Source: an uncultured Oceanobacillus sp. (GTDB taxonomy: Bacteria > Bacillota > Bacilli > Bacillales > Amphibacillaceae). From it: DNA of 8,865 nucleotides. A program made the translations under genes and the position numbers. The stretch covers positions 1 through 8,865 of the forward strand of contig CALKWU010000051.1 in NCBI GenBank assembly GCA_938004015.1, in the 5' to 3' direction. Below are positions 1 to 7,187 of this stretch, in pieces. The notes beneath the pieces were generated by a model, which was not told where the DNA came from, made no database searches, and saw only the letters and a list, made by a program, of their open reading frames with translations. Positions within the stretch are counted from its first letter, which is position 1; each line of letters starts with the position of its first letter.

Positions 1-1583
1 TCCGTTTGGCGGAAAGCAGTGTCCGTCGTTTGCTTGATGACCATTTCTATATATACTTGGCTTTTACCATCGCAAAAGATCGGCTTTATATCAGCTATAC
101 GTTGGCGGATGAAGAAGGAGAAGCGAAAATGCCTTCCCAGTTCATCAAACGGATCGAGGATTTGTTCCCCGAAACGGCGAAGCACCGCTTGTTGCAAGAT
201 CCGGATGAACTCGTCGATGCGAAACGTTTCATCACGAACCCGGTGAAAACCCGGGCGGCGCTCACGGCACAATTGGCCCGGCACCGTCGTGGTTATCAAA
301 TGGACGAAATTTGGTTCGATGTTTTGAATTGGTATATGGAACATGAACCGAAGCATGGTACGACGTATACGATATTACAAAGTCTCTATTATGAAAATCG
401 TCCGGTTGATCTTGCGGAAGAGACAAGGAAAGAACTATATCCAGAACGGATCGAAGCAAGCGTCAGCCGTTTGGAAACATATTACCGTTGTTCGTTCCAA
501 CATTTTGCAAAATACGATTTGAAGTTGGAAGAACGGAAACGATACAAATTGGATTTGCCGGATATCGGTCAACTGTTCCATGAGGCGTTGCGGGTGATTA
601 CGGAATGGATCCGTCATGAAGGCAGGGATTACCGTGAGTTGACGAAAGAAGATTCCGCCAAGTATGCAGATCGGGCTATCGGAAAACTTGCGCCGATTTT
701 ACAACATCAAATTTTACAAAGCTCTAACCGTTATAAATATATCCAAAAGAAATTGCAACAAGTCATCGCCCGAGCGACCTTCATTTTAAGTGAGCAGGCG
801 AGACGGAGCAATTTTTCACCGGTCGGTTTGGAAGTCGCTTTTGGGGAAGATAAAGACGCTCCACTCGAGCCGCTGCGGCTGAAATTGGCTAACGGTTATG
901 AGCTCGTTCTCCGTGGACGCATTGACCGGGTGGATCAGGCGGTTGAAAATTCCCAGCTGTTTTTAAGGATTATCGATTACAAGTCCAGCTCCCGCGGCTT
1001 GGATTTGGTGGAAGTGTATTATGGTCTGGCGTTGCAAATGCTCACGTATTTGGACGTCGTGTTATCCCAAGCGGAAAATTGGCTTGGCATGAAAGCGACC
1101 CCGGCCGGAGTCCTCTATTTCCACGTCCATGATCCGATGATTACGGAAGAGCCGGATATGGGAGAAAACGAGTTGGAACGAAAAATTTTCAAGAAGTTCA
1201 AGATGCAAGGCCTTGTCCTGGCTGATGAAACCGTCGTCCGCAATATGGACACGAAATTGGAGTCCGGTTACAGTGACATGTTGCCTTTGGCGTTGAAAAA
1301 AAGCGGCGGCTTCTACAGCAATTCCAGTGTCGCACCTGGGGAGACTTTCCGGCAATTGCAATCCTATGTCCATCATTTGATCCACCAGGCCGGCATTGCC
1401 ATCACAACAGGGAAAGTGGAATTGAATCCATTTCAGTATAAACAAAACACTGCTTGCAAATATTGTCCTTTCCGTTCCGTTTGTCAATTCGACACCGGAC
1501 TTGAAGAAAACAACTTCCACCGGTTGCAGCCGATGAAGGAAAGGGAAGTGCTGGAGAAAATAGGGGAGGAGGAAGAACGTTAA
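1..1583 (+). CDS. addB: ATP-dependent helicase/deoxyribonuclease subunit B, C-terminal part (5' end outside window)
   Basis: AddB pairs with AddA to form the cytoplasmic Gram-positive counterpart of RecBCD, which unwinds and resects double-strand breaks for RecA-dependent repair. The frame is open from the window edge (first full codon at 3) and ends with TAA at 1581-1583. This gives 526 residues, roughly the last 45% of a protein that is about 1,166 residues in B. subtilis. The PDDEXK nuclease core is visible: GRIDRVD (Asp codon at 924), IIDYKSS (Asp at 975, Lys at 981) and LALQMLTYLD (Gln at 1035). The four cysteines expected to hold the AddB 4Fe-4S cluster are present: one at 489-491 in YYRCSFQHF, then C-x2-C-x5-C at 1455, 1464 and 1482 flanking the nuclease domain. 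The degenerate helicase half that reads Chi in characterised AddB proteins would be encoded upstream. The TTG at 6 is only an internal leucine codon, not a start. No damage is seen. The identification is secure from motifs and from the adjoining addA. Confidence 0.96.
   Translation, partial: RLAESSVRRLLDDHFYIYLAFTIAKDRLYISYTLADEEGEAKMPSQFIKRIEDLFPETAKHRLLQDPDELVDAKRFITNPVKTRAALTAQLARHRRGYQMDEIWFDVLNWYMEHEPKHGTTYTILQSLYYENRPVDLAEETRKELYPERIEASVSRLETYYRCSFQHFAKYDLKLEERKRYKLDLPDIGQLFHEALRVITEWIRHEGRDYRELTKEDSAKYADRAIGKLAPILQHQILQSSNRYKYIQKKLQQVIARATFILSEQARRSNFSPVGLEVAFGEDKDAPLEPLRLKLANGYELVLRGRIDRVDQAVENSQLFLRIIDYKSSSRGLDLVEVYYGLALQMLTYLDVVLSQAENWLGMKATPAGVLYFHVHDPMITEEPDMGENELERKIFKKFKMQGLVLADETVVRNMDTKLESGYSDMLPLALKKSGGFYSNSSVAPGETFRQLQSYVHHLIHQAGIAITTGKVELNPFQYKQNTACKYCPFRSVCQFDTGLEENNFHRLQPMKEREVLEKIGEEEER
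1562..1572 (+). promoter_or_regulatory. Ribosome binding site of addA, inside the end of addB
   Basis: The purine run AGGGGAGGAGG lies within the last codons of addB and ends 10 bases before the addA ATG at 1583. It contains a GGAGG core complementary to the 16S anti-Shine-Dalgarno. Together with the one-base TAATG stop/start overlap, it fixes the addA start and implies translational coupling of the two subunits. Confidence 0.8.
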
Positions 1584-4500
1584 TGGTGCAATGGACGAAA
1601 GAACAAGAAGAAGCGATTTACACAACAGGAACGAATGTCCTCGTCGCTGCAGCGGCCGGTTCGGGGAAAACGGCCGTCCTAGTGGAACGGATCATCCAAA
1701 AAATACTTGATAAAGCAAATCCGATCGACATCGATTCATTGTTGGTCGTCACGTTCACGAATGCGGCTGCCAGGGAAATGCAAAACCGGGTCGGCCTTGC
1801 TTTGGAAAAAGCGTTGGAACAAGATCCCGACTCGCATCATTTGAAAAAACAATTGTCGCTTCTTGAGCGGGCCTCGATTTCGACCCTCCATTCCTTCTGT
1901 CTCGATGTCGTCCGGCAATATGCATATTTGTTGGATATCGATCCGGGATTCCGCATCGGGGATGACATGGAAATGGATTTGATTAAACAAGATGTGCTCG
2001 ATGAATTGTTTGAAGAATGGTACGGCAAAGATACGGAGGAAGCCGACAAATTTTTCGCCGTGGTCGACCGTTTCTCAAACGACCGGAGCGACGCAGATAT
2101 GGAGGATTTGATCCTTAAGTTATATCATTTTGCTGTGCAAAACCCTTGGCCGGAAAAGTGGCTCGACTCTCTCGCCGATGCCTACGATATTCCGGAAGAT
2201 TGGCAAGAAGAAGATTTGCCATTCCTCGAAATCTTGAAGTATGAAGTGGAAAATGAATTCCAAGCGATCTGGACACAAATGGAGCGGGCGCTGGAAATCG
2301 CACAAGAAAGCGACGGTCCTTATGGATATATCGATACGATTCAAACGGATATGGCAGGTTTGGAAGAAGCGGCGAATCATTTGGATTCTTGGAATGATCT
2401 CGTCGAGTACGTCAGCAATTATCAATTCGTCCGTCTTTCCTCGAAAAAAATGGATTGTAATGCCGATAAAAGGGAAGCGGTCAAAAAGATCCGCAAGACA
2501 TACCGGGACCATTTCAATGATTTGAAAGATAAATGGTTGATGCGGCCGCTGGAACGTCATATTGCCGATATGAGGACACTTCATCCCATCGTGGAAACAT
2601 TGACGGAACTGGTGAAAGAATTCAAGGAACGTTTTACGATGGCGAAACGGGAAAAAGCCCTCGTCGATTTTTCCGATTTGGAACATTTATGTTTGGAACT
2701 TTTATTGGCTGACGATGCGGAAGAAGATGAATTAAAACCATCTGACGTCGCATTGAATTTCCAAAAGAAATTTACGGAAGTGCTCGTCGATGAGTATCAA
2801 GATACGAACGACGTGCAAGAAACGATTATCCAGCTTGTCGCCAAACAGGAATCCCCTGGGAACGTATTTATAGTCGGCGACGTGAAACAAAGTGTATACC
2901 GCTTCCGTCATGCCGAGCCGAAATTATTCCTTGAAAAATATAAACGTTACGCTGTGGATGAACAGGAAGGGAAACGGATCGACCTCGCCCGGAATTTCCG
3001 CAGCAGGAAAGAAGTGCTTTCCGCAACGAACTATATTTTCAGGCAAATTCTTGATGAAGCTTTAGGTGAAATCGAATACGACAAAGCGGCGGAGTTGATT
3101 TACGGCAACAGAAATTATGATGATGCACCGCTTGCCGATCCGGAAGCAGAACTCATCCTCATTGACGGGGATCAAGAGGATGGAAAGGAAGCAGGCCAAG
3201 CTGTTGAAGATGAAGTCGGAGAAGATTTCCAAAGTTTGGAAAAAGCCCAGTTGGAAGCAAGAGCCTATGCGAAACGGATCAAACAATGGATCGGGAAAAA
3301 TGGCGATCCATTCCTCGTCGTCGATAAAGCGAGCGGAACACAACGTCCGGCGCAATACCGGGATATCGTCATTTTGCTCCGTTCGATGACCCAAGCTCCC
3401 GTCATTGCGGAAGAATTGAAGAAACAGGGGATACCTGTCTATGCGGATATTTCGGAAGGATATTTTGAAGCGATAGAGGTGCAAGTGATGCTCAGCTTCT
3501 TGAAAGTGATCGATAATCCGCGGCAAGATATCCCGCTTGCGGCTGTCCTCCGTTCACCAATCGTCGGTTTGGATGAAAATGAATTGGCGGATATCCGGCT
3601 TGCGAATCGCTACGGATCCTATTATGAAGCATTATTGGACTATGAAAAAACGAATCATAACGAAACAGCAGAAAAAATCGCACGTTTTCTCAAACGGTTG
3701 GAAAAGTTCCGCCGTGCCTCCCGGGAAGGTGCGCTGTCCGAATTGATTTGGAACATATACCGGGAAACCGGTTATTACGATTTCGTCGGCGGGATGCCGG
3801 GGGGCAGACAACGCCAGGCGAACCTCCGGGCCCTTTACGATCGGGCGAGGAGCTATGAGTCTACCAGTTTCCGTGGACTTTTCCGCTTCTTACGTTTCAT
3901 TGAGCGGATGGAAGAAGAAGGCGACGATTTGGGAGTCGCCCGAGCCCTCAGTGAACAAGAAGATGTCGTACGCATTATGACGATCCACAAAAGTAAGGGG
4001 TTGGAATTTCCGATCGTCATTGTGGGTGAAATGGACAAGCAGTTCAATTTACGGGACTTATCCGAAAAATATTTGCTCCATAAAGATGATGGGTTCGCGA
4101 CGAAATTCATCGATCCGATGAAGCGGCTTTCTTACACGACCCTTTACTATGAAGCTGTGAAACGGAAAAAACTCCGCGAGCAGCTGGCTGAAGAAATGCG
4201 GGTTTTATATGTGGCGCTCACCCGGGCGAAAGAAAAGCTCGTCATGGTCGGCTATGTGAACTCCTTGGAGAAAAAACTGGAAGATTGGGAGCTGGTGCTC
4301 GATCATCCGGAATGGGTATTGCCGGAACATTATCGAATTGAAAAGAAAACGTACCTTGATTGGGTCGGACCGGCACTTATCCGCCATGAAAACAATGAAG
4401 AATTGCGAACATCAGAACTTTCGGAAAATCTTCCCACGGAAATACGGCACGATGAATCCAAGTGGAAAGTTGCCATTTTGCATGGAAGCGAATTGACGGA

Positions 4501-5311
4501 TTTGGAAACGGATATCGAACAGGAAAAAGAAGAACTCGCGGAACATATTATCGACTGGAAGCCGCTGCCAAGGACGGATGAGCAGTTACGGCAATATGTC
4601 GAAGAACGTTTGGATTACCGCTATCCGCATGAAATCGCCACGATTTCCCGGGCCAAACAGACGGTCACGGAAATCAAACGCCAACGGGAAATGGTAGACG
4701 AATATAGCGACAATCGTTTCATCAAAGACTTCAAACCACCAATTGTGAAACGGCCGAATTTCTTGCAGAAGGAGAGGACGTTGAGCCCTGCGGAAAAGGG
4801 AACCGCTATGCATACGGTGATGCAGCATTTGCCTTTTGAACGTCCTCTCGCCGTCCAGGAAATCGAAGAAGAAGTATGGCGTCTCGTCGACAAAGAGATA
4901 CTTACCGAAAGAGAAGCGGATACAATCCAACTGGAGGCGATTGCCGAGTTTTATAAAACGCCCCTTGCTGAATATATGATGAACACGACGCCCCTTTACC
5001 GGGAAATTCCTTTCAACTTGATGCTCGATGCGAAGGAAGTTTATCCGGAATTCACAGGACAAGGGAAAGAAAATGTATTGGTGCAAGGAGTCATCGACTG
5101 TCTCATTCCGAAAGACGACGGCTGGATCATTTTAGATTACAAGACAGATGCGATTTCCGAACCGGTCACACCGGAATTGAAAGAGAAGTTGCGGAAACGG
5201 TATGAAGTCCAGTTATCCTTATATCGTACCGCAATCGAACGGATCTGGAACGAGCCGGTGAAAGAAGCGTATCTCTATTTCTTTGAAAAACAACTGTTCA
5301 TCCAAGCTTGA
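1583..5311 (+). CDS. addA: ATP-dependent helicase/nuclease subunit A
   Basis: AddA is the motor and 3'-strand nuclease subunit of the AddAB break-processing complex. The 1,242-residue product matches the family length (B. subtilis about 1,232). UvrD/SF1A helicase motifs appear in order: Q motif around Q8; Walker A AAGSGKT with K29; motif Ia TFTNAAAREM from T57; motif II VDEYQDTND with D403-E404; motif III GDVKQSVYRFR from G432; motif IV LARNFRSR from L468; motif V TIHKSKGLEFP from T800; motif VI MRVLYVALTRAKEK with R873 and R881. The C-terminal PDDEXK nuclease has GTAMHTVMQH, GVIDCLIP (D1172), ILDYKTD (D1185, K1187) and YEVQLSLY (Q1210). Both the helicase and nuclease active sites therefore look intact. 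The start is fixed by the SD at 1562-1572 and the TAATG overlap with addB. An intrinsic terminator begins 35 bases after the TGA stop, so addA is the last gene of this operon here; in B. subtilis sbcD and sbcC follow. Confidence 0.98.
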   Translation: MVQWTKEQEEAIYTTGTNVLVAAAAGSGKTAVLVERIIQKILDKANPIDIDSLLVVTFTNAAAREMQNRVGLALEKALEQDPDSHHLKKQLSLLERASISTLHSFCLDVVRQYAYLLDIDPGFRIGDDMEMDLIKQDVLDELFEEWYGKDTEEADKFFAVVDRFSNDRSDADMEDLILKLYHFAVQNPWPEKWLDSLADAYDIPEDWQEEDLPFLEILKYEVENEFQAIWTQMERALEIAQESDGPYGYIDTIQTDMAGLEEAANHLDSWNDLVEYVSNYQFVRLSSKKMDCNADKREAVKKIRKTYRDHFNDLKDKWLMRPLERHIADMRTLHPIVETLTELVKEFKERFTMAKREKALVDFSDLEHLCLELLLADDAEEDELKPSDVALNFQKKFTEVLVDEYQDTNDVQETIIQLVAKQESPGNVFIVGDVKQSVYRFRHAEPKLFLEKYKRYAVDEQEGKRIDLARNFRSRKEVLSATNYIFRQILDEALGEIEYDKAAELIYGNRNYDDAPLADPEAELILIDGDQEDGKEAGQAVEDEVGEDFQSLEKAQLEARAYAKRIKQWIGKNGDPFLVVDKASGTQRPAQYRDIVILLRSMTQAPVIAEELKKQGIPVYADISEGYFEAIEVQVMLSFLKVIDNPRQDIPLAAVLRSPIVGLDENELADIRLANRYGSYYEALLDYEKTNHNETAEKIARFLKRLEKFRRASREGALSELIWNIYRETGYYDFVGGMPGGRQRQANLRALYDRARSYESTSFRGLFRFLRFIERMEEEGDDLGVARALSEQEDVVRIMTIHKSKGLEFPIVIVGEMDKQFNLRDLSEKYLLHKDDGFATKFIDPMKRLSYTTLYYEAVKRKKLREQLAEEMRVLYVALTRAKEKLVMVGYVNSLEKKLEDWELVLDHPEWVLPEHYRIEKKTYLDWVGPALIRHENNEELRTSELSENLPTEIRHDESKWKVAILHGSELTDLETDIEQEKEELAEHIIDWKPLPRTDEQLRQYVEERLDYRYPHEIATISRAKQTVTEIKRQREMVDEYSDNRFIKDFKPPIVKRPNFLQKERTLSPAEKGTAMHTVMQHLPFERPLAVQEIEEEVWRLVDKEILTEREADTIQLEAIAEFYKTPLAEYMMNTTPLYREIPFNLMLDAKEVYPEFTGQGKENVLVQGVIDCLIPKDDGWIILDYKTDAISEPVTPELKEKLRKRYEVQLSLYRTAIERIWNEPVKEAYLYFFEKQLFIQA

Positions 5312-5346
5312 TCGGTGTAAAATATGTAGTGCATATTCCAATGACT

Positions 5347-5377
5347 GGCGGCTCTTATAAAATTGAGCCGCCTTTTT
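5347..5377 (+). terminator. Rho-independent terminator of the addBA operon
   Basis: A perfect 8-bp GC-rich stem (GGCGGCTC at 5347-5354 with GAGCCGCC at 5365-5372) closes a 10-base AT-only loop and is followed at once by TTTTT (5373-5377). It lies 35 bases after the addA stop. The reverse orientation lacks a good T-tract, so it acts on + strand transcripts. Confidence 0.9.
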
Positions 5378-5387
5378 CAAATAAAAA

Positions 5388-5394
5388 GGTGGAG
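5388..5394 (+). promoter_or_regulatory. Ribosome binding site of the DUF418 gene
   Basis: GGTGGAG, preceded by a run of A, sits 6 bases before the ATG at 5401. It decides the start. The longer in-frame reading from TTG at 5308 has no ribosome binding site and would run through the terminator stem. Confidence 0.8.
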
Positions 5395-5400
5395 TATAGG

Positions 5401-6570
5401 ATGAAAAATAACTGGAAGCCGACGGATGGAAAAAATCGTATCGAGCATATCGATATTATGCGAGGTTTTGCCATTTTAGGGATTTTCATCGTCAATATCG
5501 GTGCTTTTTCCGCACCATATTTCCTTTATGGCGGGAACCCCGAATCTTGGGAAACCCTTTTAGAACAATTCACCTTAGCAATGGTCGATATTTTGTTCCA
5601 AGGCAGTTTCTATACGATGTTTTCCATTTTATTCGGTTTCAGCTGGCAACTGATGATTGATAGAATGCAGCAAAGAGGAACTGCCGTTACTTCGTTTTTG
5701 TTAAGGAGACAACTCATATTGATCGTTTTTGGCCTGATGCATGCGTTTCTCCTATGGCATGGGGATATTTTGCTTTCTTACGGATTAATCGGGCTTTTGC
5801 TTTTTTCGTTCATTAAAGTGAAGGATCGGACACTGTTGCTTTGGGCGGGAGTATTACTCGTCGGGAGTTCGCTCCTCTTCACCCGGATGCTTTACGATGT
5901 AAGATTCATTTTGGACTATACAGATGAAGCGGCTATCGGAAAAGCAATCGATCATTACTCCAGCGGGAATATCTTCGTCATCTGGGGGCAAAATGTCCAT
6001 GATTGGAACATGACGAATTCCGGAGTCGGGCTCCTATTGCTTATTCCAATCATTTTACCGATGTTTTTGCTCGGCATGTATTTGGCACGAAAACGGATTT
6101 TCCACGAACCGGAAAAACATCAATACCTACTAGGTAAATTATTGATCATCACTTTTATTTTCAGTGTCCTATTCAAATTCGGTCCTTACGTTTTCGGGAA
6201 TCCGACTTGGCTCGGTTATATCCAAGATAATATTGGTGGTACGGCTTCTGCACTTTTCTACATGACCTTGATCGTTTTCATCCAACGAACTCGAATCGGT
6301 GATAAAATACTTCAACCATTGAAAAATGTCGGCAGGATGGCTCTCAGCAATTACATTCTCCAATCTGTCGTTTGTTTCATTCTATTCTATGGAGTTGGCT
6401 TTGGGCTTTACGATTCGGTCGTTCCTTCAGTCACCGTCGGAATCGTCATCACCGTTTACTTTATTCAAATTTTCTTGAGCAAATGGTGGTTATCCAAATT
6501 CCGGTTCGGACCGTTGGAATGGGTATGGCGCAGTTTGAATTATAAGAAAAGGCAACCGTTCAAACGTTGA
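5401..6570 (+). CDS. DUF418 family polytopic membrane protein
   Basis: This 389-residue integral membrane protein belongs to the DUF418 family (B. subtilis YxaH/YrkO and E. coli YeiB type). The biochemical role is unknown; the family is often annotated as possible transporters or as distantly acyltransferase-like. Hallmarks are visible: an N-terminal RIEHIDIMRGFAILGIF (residues 13-29) leading into the first helix, GSFYTMFSILFGF near residues 69-81, an RR pair (102-103) followed by LILIVFGLMHAFLLWHGDILLSYG with the H120-G-D122 turn, and the C-terminal signature GPLEWVWRSL (370-379). I count about eight to ten hydrophobic segments, with a basic C-terminus. The ATG at 5401 is chosen for its SD at 5388-5394. 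The gene is separated from addA by a terminator, so it is probably expressed independently, though no convincing promoter is visible. No terminator is seen directly after it. Family assignment is confident; function is not. Confidence 0.92.
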   Translation: MKNNWKPTDGKNRIEHIDIMRGFAILGIFIVNIGAFSAPYFLYGGNPESWETLLEQFTLAMVDILFQGSFYTMFSILFGFSWQLMIDRMQQRGTAVTSFLLRRQLILIVFGLMHAFLLWHGDILLSYGLIGLLLFSFIKVKDRTLLLWAGVLLVGSSLLFTRMLYDVRFILDYTDEAAIGKAIDHYSSGNIFVIWGQNVHDWNMTNSGVGLLLLIPIILPMFLLGMYLARKRIFHEPEKHQYLLGKLLIITFIFSVLFKFGPYVFGNPTWLGYIQDNIGGTASALFYMTLIVFIQRTRIGDKILQPLKNVGRMALSNYILQSVVCFILFYGVGFGLYDSVVPSVTVGIVITVYFIQIFLSKWWLSKFRFGPLEWVWRSLNYKKRQPFKR

Positions 6571-6583
6571 ATGGAGTGTGGGA

Positions 6584-6655
6584 ATGCCAATCGAATGGAT
6601 TTTTACTTCGTCAAAAACATTCAAAATTGATGAAGAGACAATCCGTCTAAAATGA
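6584..6655 (+). CDS. Possible 23-residue small ORF (uncertain)
   Basis: A short frame, MPIEWIFTSSKTFKIDEE followed by TIRLK and TGA, begins 13 bases after the DUF418 stop. GGAG at 6573-6576 sits 7 bases before its ATG, a usable ribosome binding site. The peptide has no transmembrane segment and I recognise no family. It could be a translated small protein, a leftover N-terminus of a lost gene, or chance in a 146-base spacer. Without comparative data I cannot choose; a short chance ORF is the default. Confidence 0.2.
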   Translation: MPIEWIFTSSKTFKIDEETIRLK

Positions 6656-6671
6656 ATTCTTCCATGGAACG

Positions 6672-6680
6672 TGGTATGAT
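6672..6680 (+). promoter_or_regulatory. Extended -10 sigma-A-type promoter for the yisL-like gene
   Basis: TGGTATGAT matches the extended -10 pattern TG-N-TATAAT with one mismatch (TATGAT at 6675-6680). Transcription would begin near 6687, giving a leader of about 30 bases containing the SD at 6701. No good -35 is found 16-18 bases upstream (the bases there read around ATGAAT), which is tolerable for an extended -10 promoter. Judged by eye only. Confidence 0.55.
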
Positions 6681-6700
6681 GGTTGGTGATTAAGTTTAAT

Positions 6701-6707
6701 GAGGAGG
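6701..6707 (+). promoter_or_regulatory. Ribosome binding site of the yisL-like gene
   Basis: GAGGAGG ends 9 bases before the ATG at 6717. This selects 6717 over the in-frame ATG at 6699, which overlaps the SD itself. Confidence 0.8.
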
Positions 6708-6716
6708 AAATCAAAA

Positions 6717-7079
6717 ATGCTTCATACGCATGTTACGTCTTGGATATTAGGAATTGTACTTTTGTTTGTCGCTTATTTCTTATATAAACAAGGGAATGAA
6801 AAGGGCGCAACCATCAGCCATATGATTTTACGTTTACTTTACTTGGTGATTGTTTTCACTGGAGGGTATTTGCTTATTACCGTCTATCTCGCAAACTTTG
6901 CAATGCCGTTAGGAGCAGAGGCGATTACGAAAGGGTTGGCGGGAATTTGGCTGATCGCTGCCATGGAAATGATCTTAGTGAAGACGAAAAAAGGGGAAAA
7001 AACAACATCTCCATGGATACAATTCGCAATTGCATTCGTCATCGTTCTCGTATTAGGTTATATGCGGCTACCACTTTAA
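6717..7079 (+). CDS. yisL: DUF1516 family membrane protein, YisL-like
   Basis: The 120-residue product is close to the length of B. subtilis YisL (about 118) and resembles it throughout: an LHTHVTSWILGIVLLFVAY opening, KGATISHMILRLLY in the first half (residues 29-42), a KGLAGIWLIAAMEM segment (72-85) and a C-terminal helix ending LGYMRLPL. Four transmembrane helices are predicted by eye, near residues 6-23, 35-57, 71-88 and 99-116, with a lysine-rich loop (KTKKGEK, 89-95) before the last. The function of the family is unknown. It has its own extended -10 promoter and a strong SD. There is no classical terminator after it, although the inner hairpin at 7092-7104 followed by TTTTT could serve as a weak one. 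In B. subtilis yisL also lies in the general region downstream of addBA, so this arrangement may be partly ancestral. Confidence 0.85.
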   Translation: MLHTHVTSWILGIVLLFVAYFLYKQGNEKGATISHMILRLLYLVIVFTGGYLLITVYLANFAMPLGAEAITKGLAGIWLIAAMEMILVKTKKGEKTTSPWIQFAIAFVIVLVLGYMRLPL

Positions 7080-7082
7080 AAT

Positions 7083-7113
7083 GGGACAAACAGGGACAGT
7101 CCCTTTTTGTCCC
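7083..7113. repeat. Imperfect palindrome, hairpin 1 of a REP-like pair
   Basis: GGGACAAA (7083-7090) pairs perfectly with TTTGTCCC (7106-7113). Inside, after a single C/T mismatch, AGGGA (7092-7096) pairs with TCCCT (7100-7104) around a CAG triloop. The result is a 31-base, nearly fully paired hairpin. The GGGACAGTCCC core matches, from memory, small palindromic repeats scattered in Firmicute genomes and often found beside IS200-like/RAYT (Y1) transposases. No transposase is present in the window, so any link to such elements is inference. The inner stem followed by T5 (7104-7108) could also weakly terminate yisL transcription. Confidence 0.75.
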
Positions 7114-7114
7114 T

Positions 7115-7155
7115 ATTCTGGGTCAAGAAGGGACTGTCCCTGATTGACCCAGAAT
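7115..7155. repeat. Long palindrome, hairpin 2 of a REP-like pair
   Basis: ATTCTGGGTCAA (7115-7126) pairs perfectly with TTGACCCAGAAT (7144-7155), 12 bp. Inside, GA (7127-7128) faces GA (7142-7143) as a tandem G/A mismatch. AGGGA (7129-7133) then pairs with TCCCT (7137-7141) around a CTG triloop. Its 13-base core is the exact reverse complement of the core of hairpin 1, one base downstream of it, so the two are head-to-head copies like a BIME pair. The outer stems differ in sequence. The structure sits in the leader of the following gene, 32 bases before its ATG. Confidence 0.8.
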
Positions 7156-7172
7156 TTATTTTTGATACTGAT

Positions 7173-7178
7173 GGGGGA
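7173..7178 (+). promoter_or_regulatory. Weak ribosome binding site of the amylase-like gene
   Basis: GGGGGA ends 9 bases before the ATG at 7188. It is less complementary to the anti-SD than the other sites in the window, but it is the only purine run in the right place. It supports the start at 7188, directly before a signal peptide, rather than the in-frame TTG at 7107 inside the hairpin repeat. Confidence 0.55.
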
Positions 7179-7187
7179 ATTTATTTC

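Noticed and set aside
1062..1625. 187-codon minus-strand ORF opposite addB
   Set aside because: It is a shadow of the coding strand with low-complexity F/L/H-rich content and no ribosome binding site; addB motifs cover the same bases.
2120..2686. 188-codon minus-strand ORF opposite addA
   Set aside because: It is an antisense shadow of a well-supported helicase gene, with no family-like motifs.
4586..5086. 166-codon minus-strand ORF opposite addA
   Set aside because: It is an antisense shadow of the nuclease domain region; composition is phenylalanine- and arginine-rich, as expected from reversing Glu/Lys-rich coding sequence.
5308..5400. N-terminal extension of the DUF418 gene starting at TTG 5308, overlapping the addA stop
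   Set aside because: There is no ribosome binding site, it translates the terminator stem and loop, and the extra 31 residues do not resemble a DUF418 N-terminus. ATG 5401 has a good SD.
6699..6716. Alternative ATG at 6699 for the yisL-like gene
   Set aside because: It overlaps the AGGAGG SD and has no SD of its own; family members begin like the 6717 start.
6947..7147. 66-codon + strand ORF overlapping the end of yisL and the hairpins
   Set aside because: It is out of frame with yisL, ends in the repeat and has no credible product.
7083..7155. CRISPR repeat or phage attachment site
   Set aside because: There are only two palindromic units in inverted orientation with different arms, and no regular direct repeats, spacers, cas genes or integrase.
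7107..7187. N-terminal extension of the amylase-like gene from TTG 7107
   Set aside because: It would begin inside hairpin 1 and translate hairpin 2, and it would bury the signal peptide that starts exactly at 7188.
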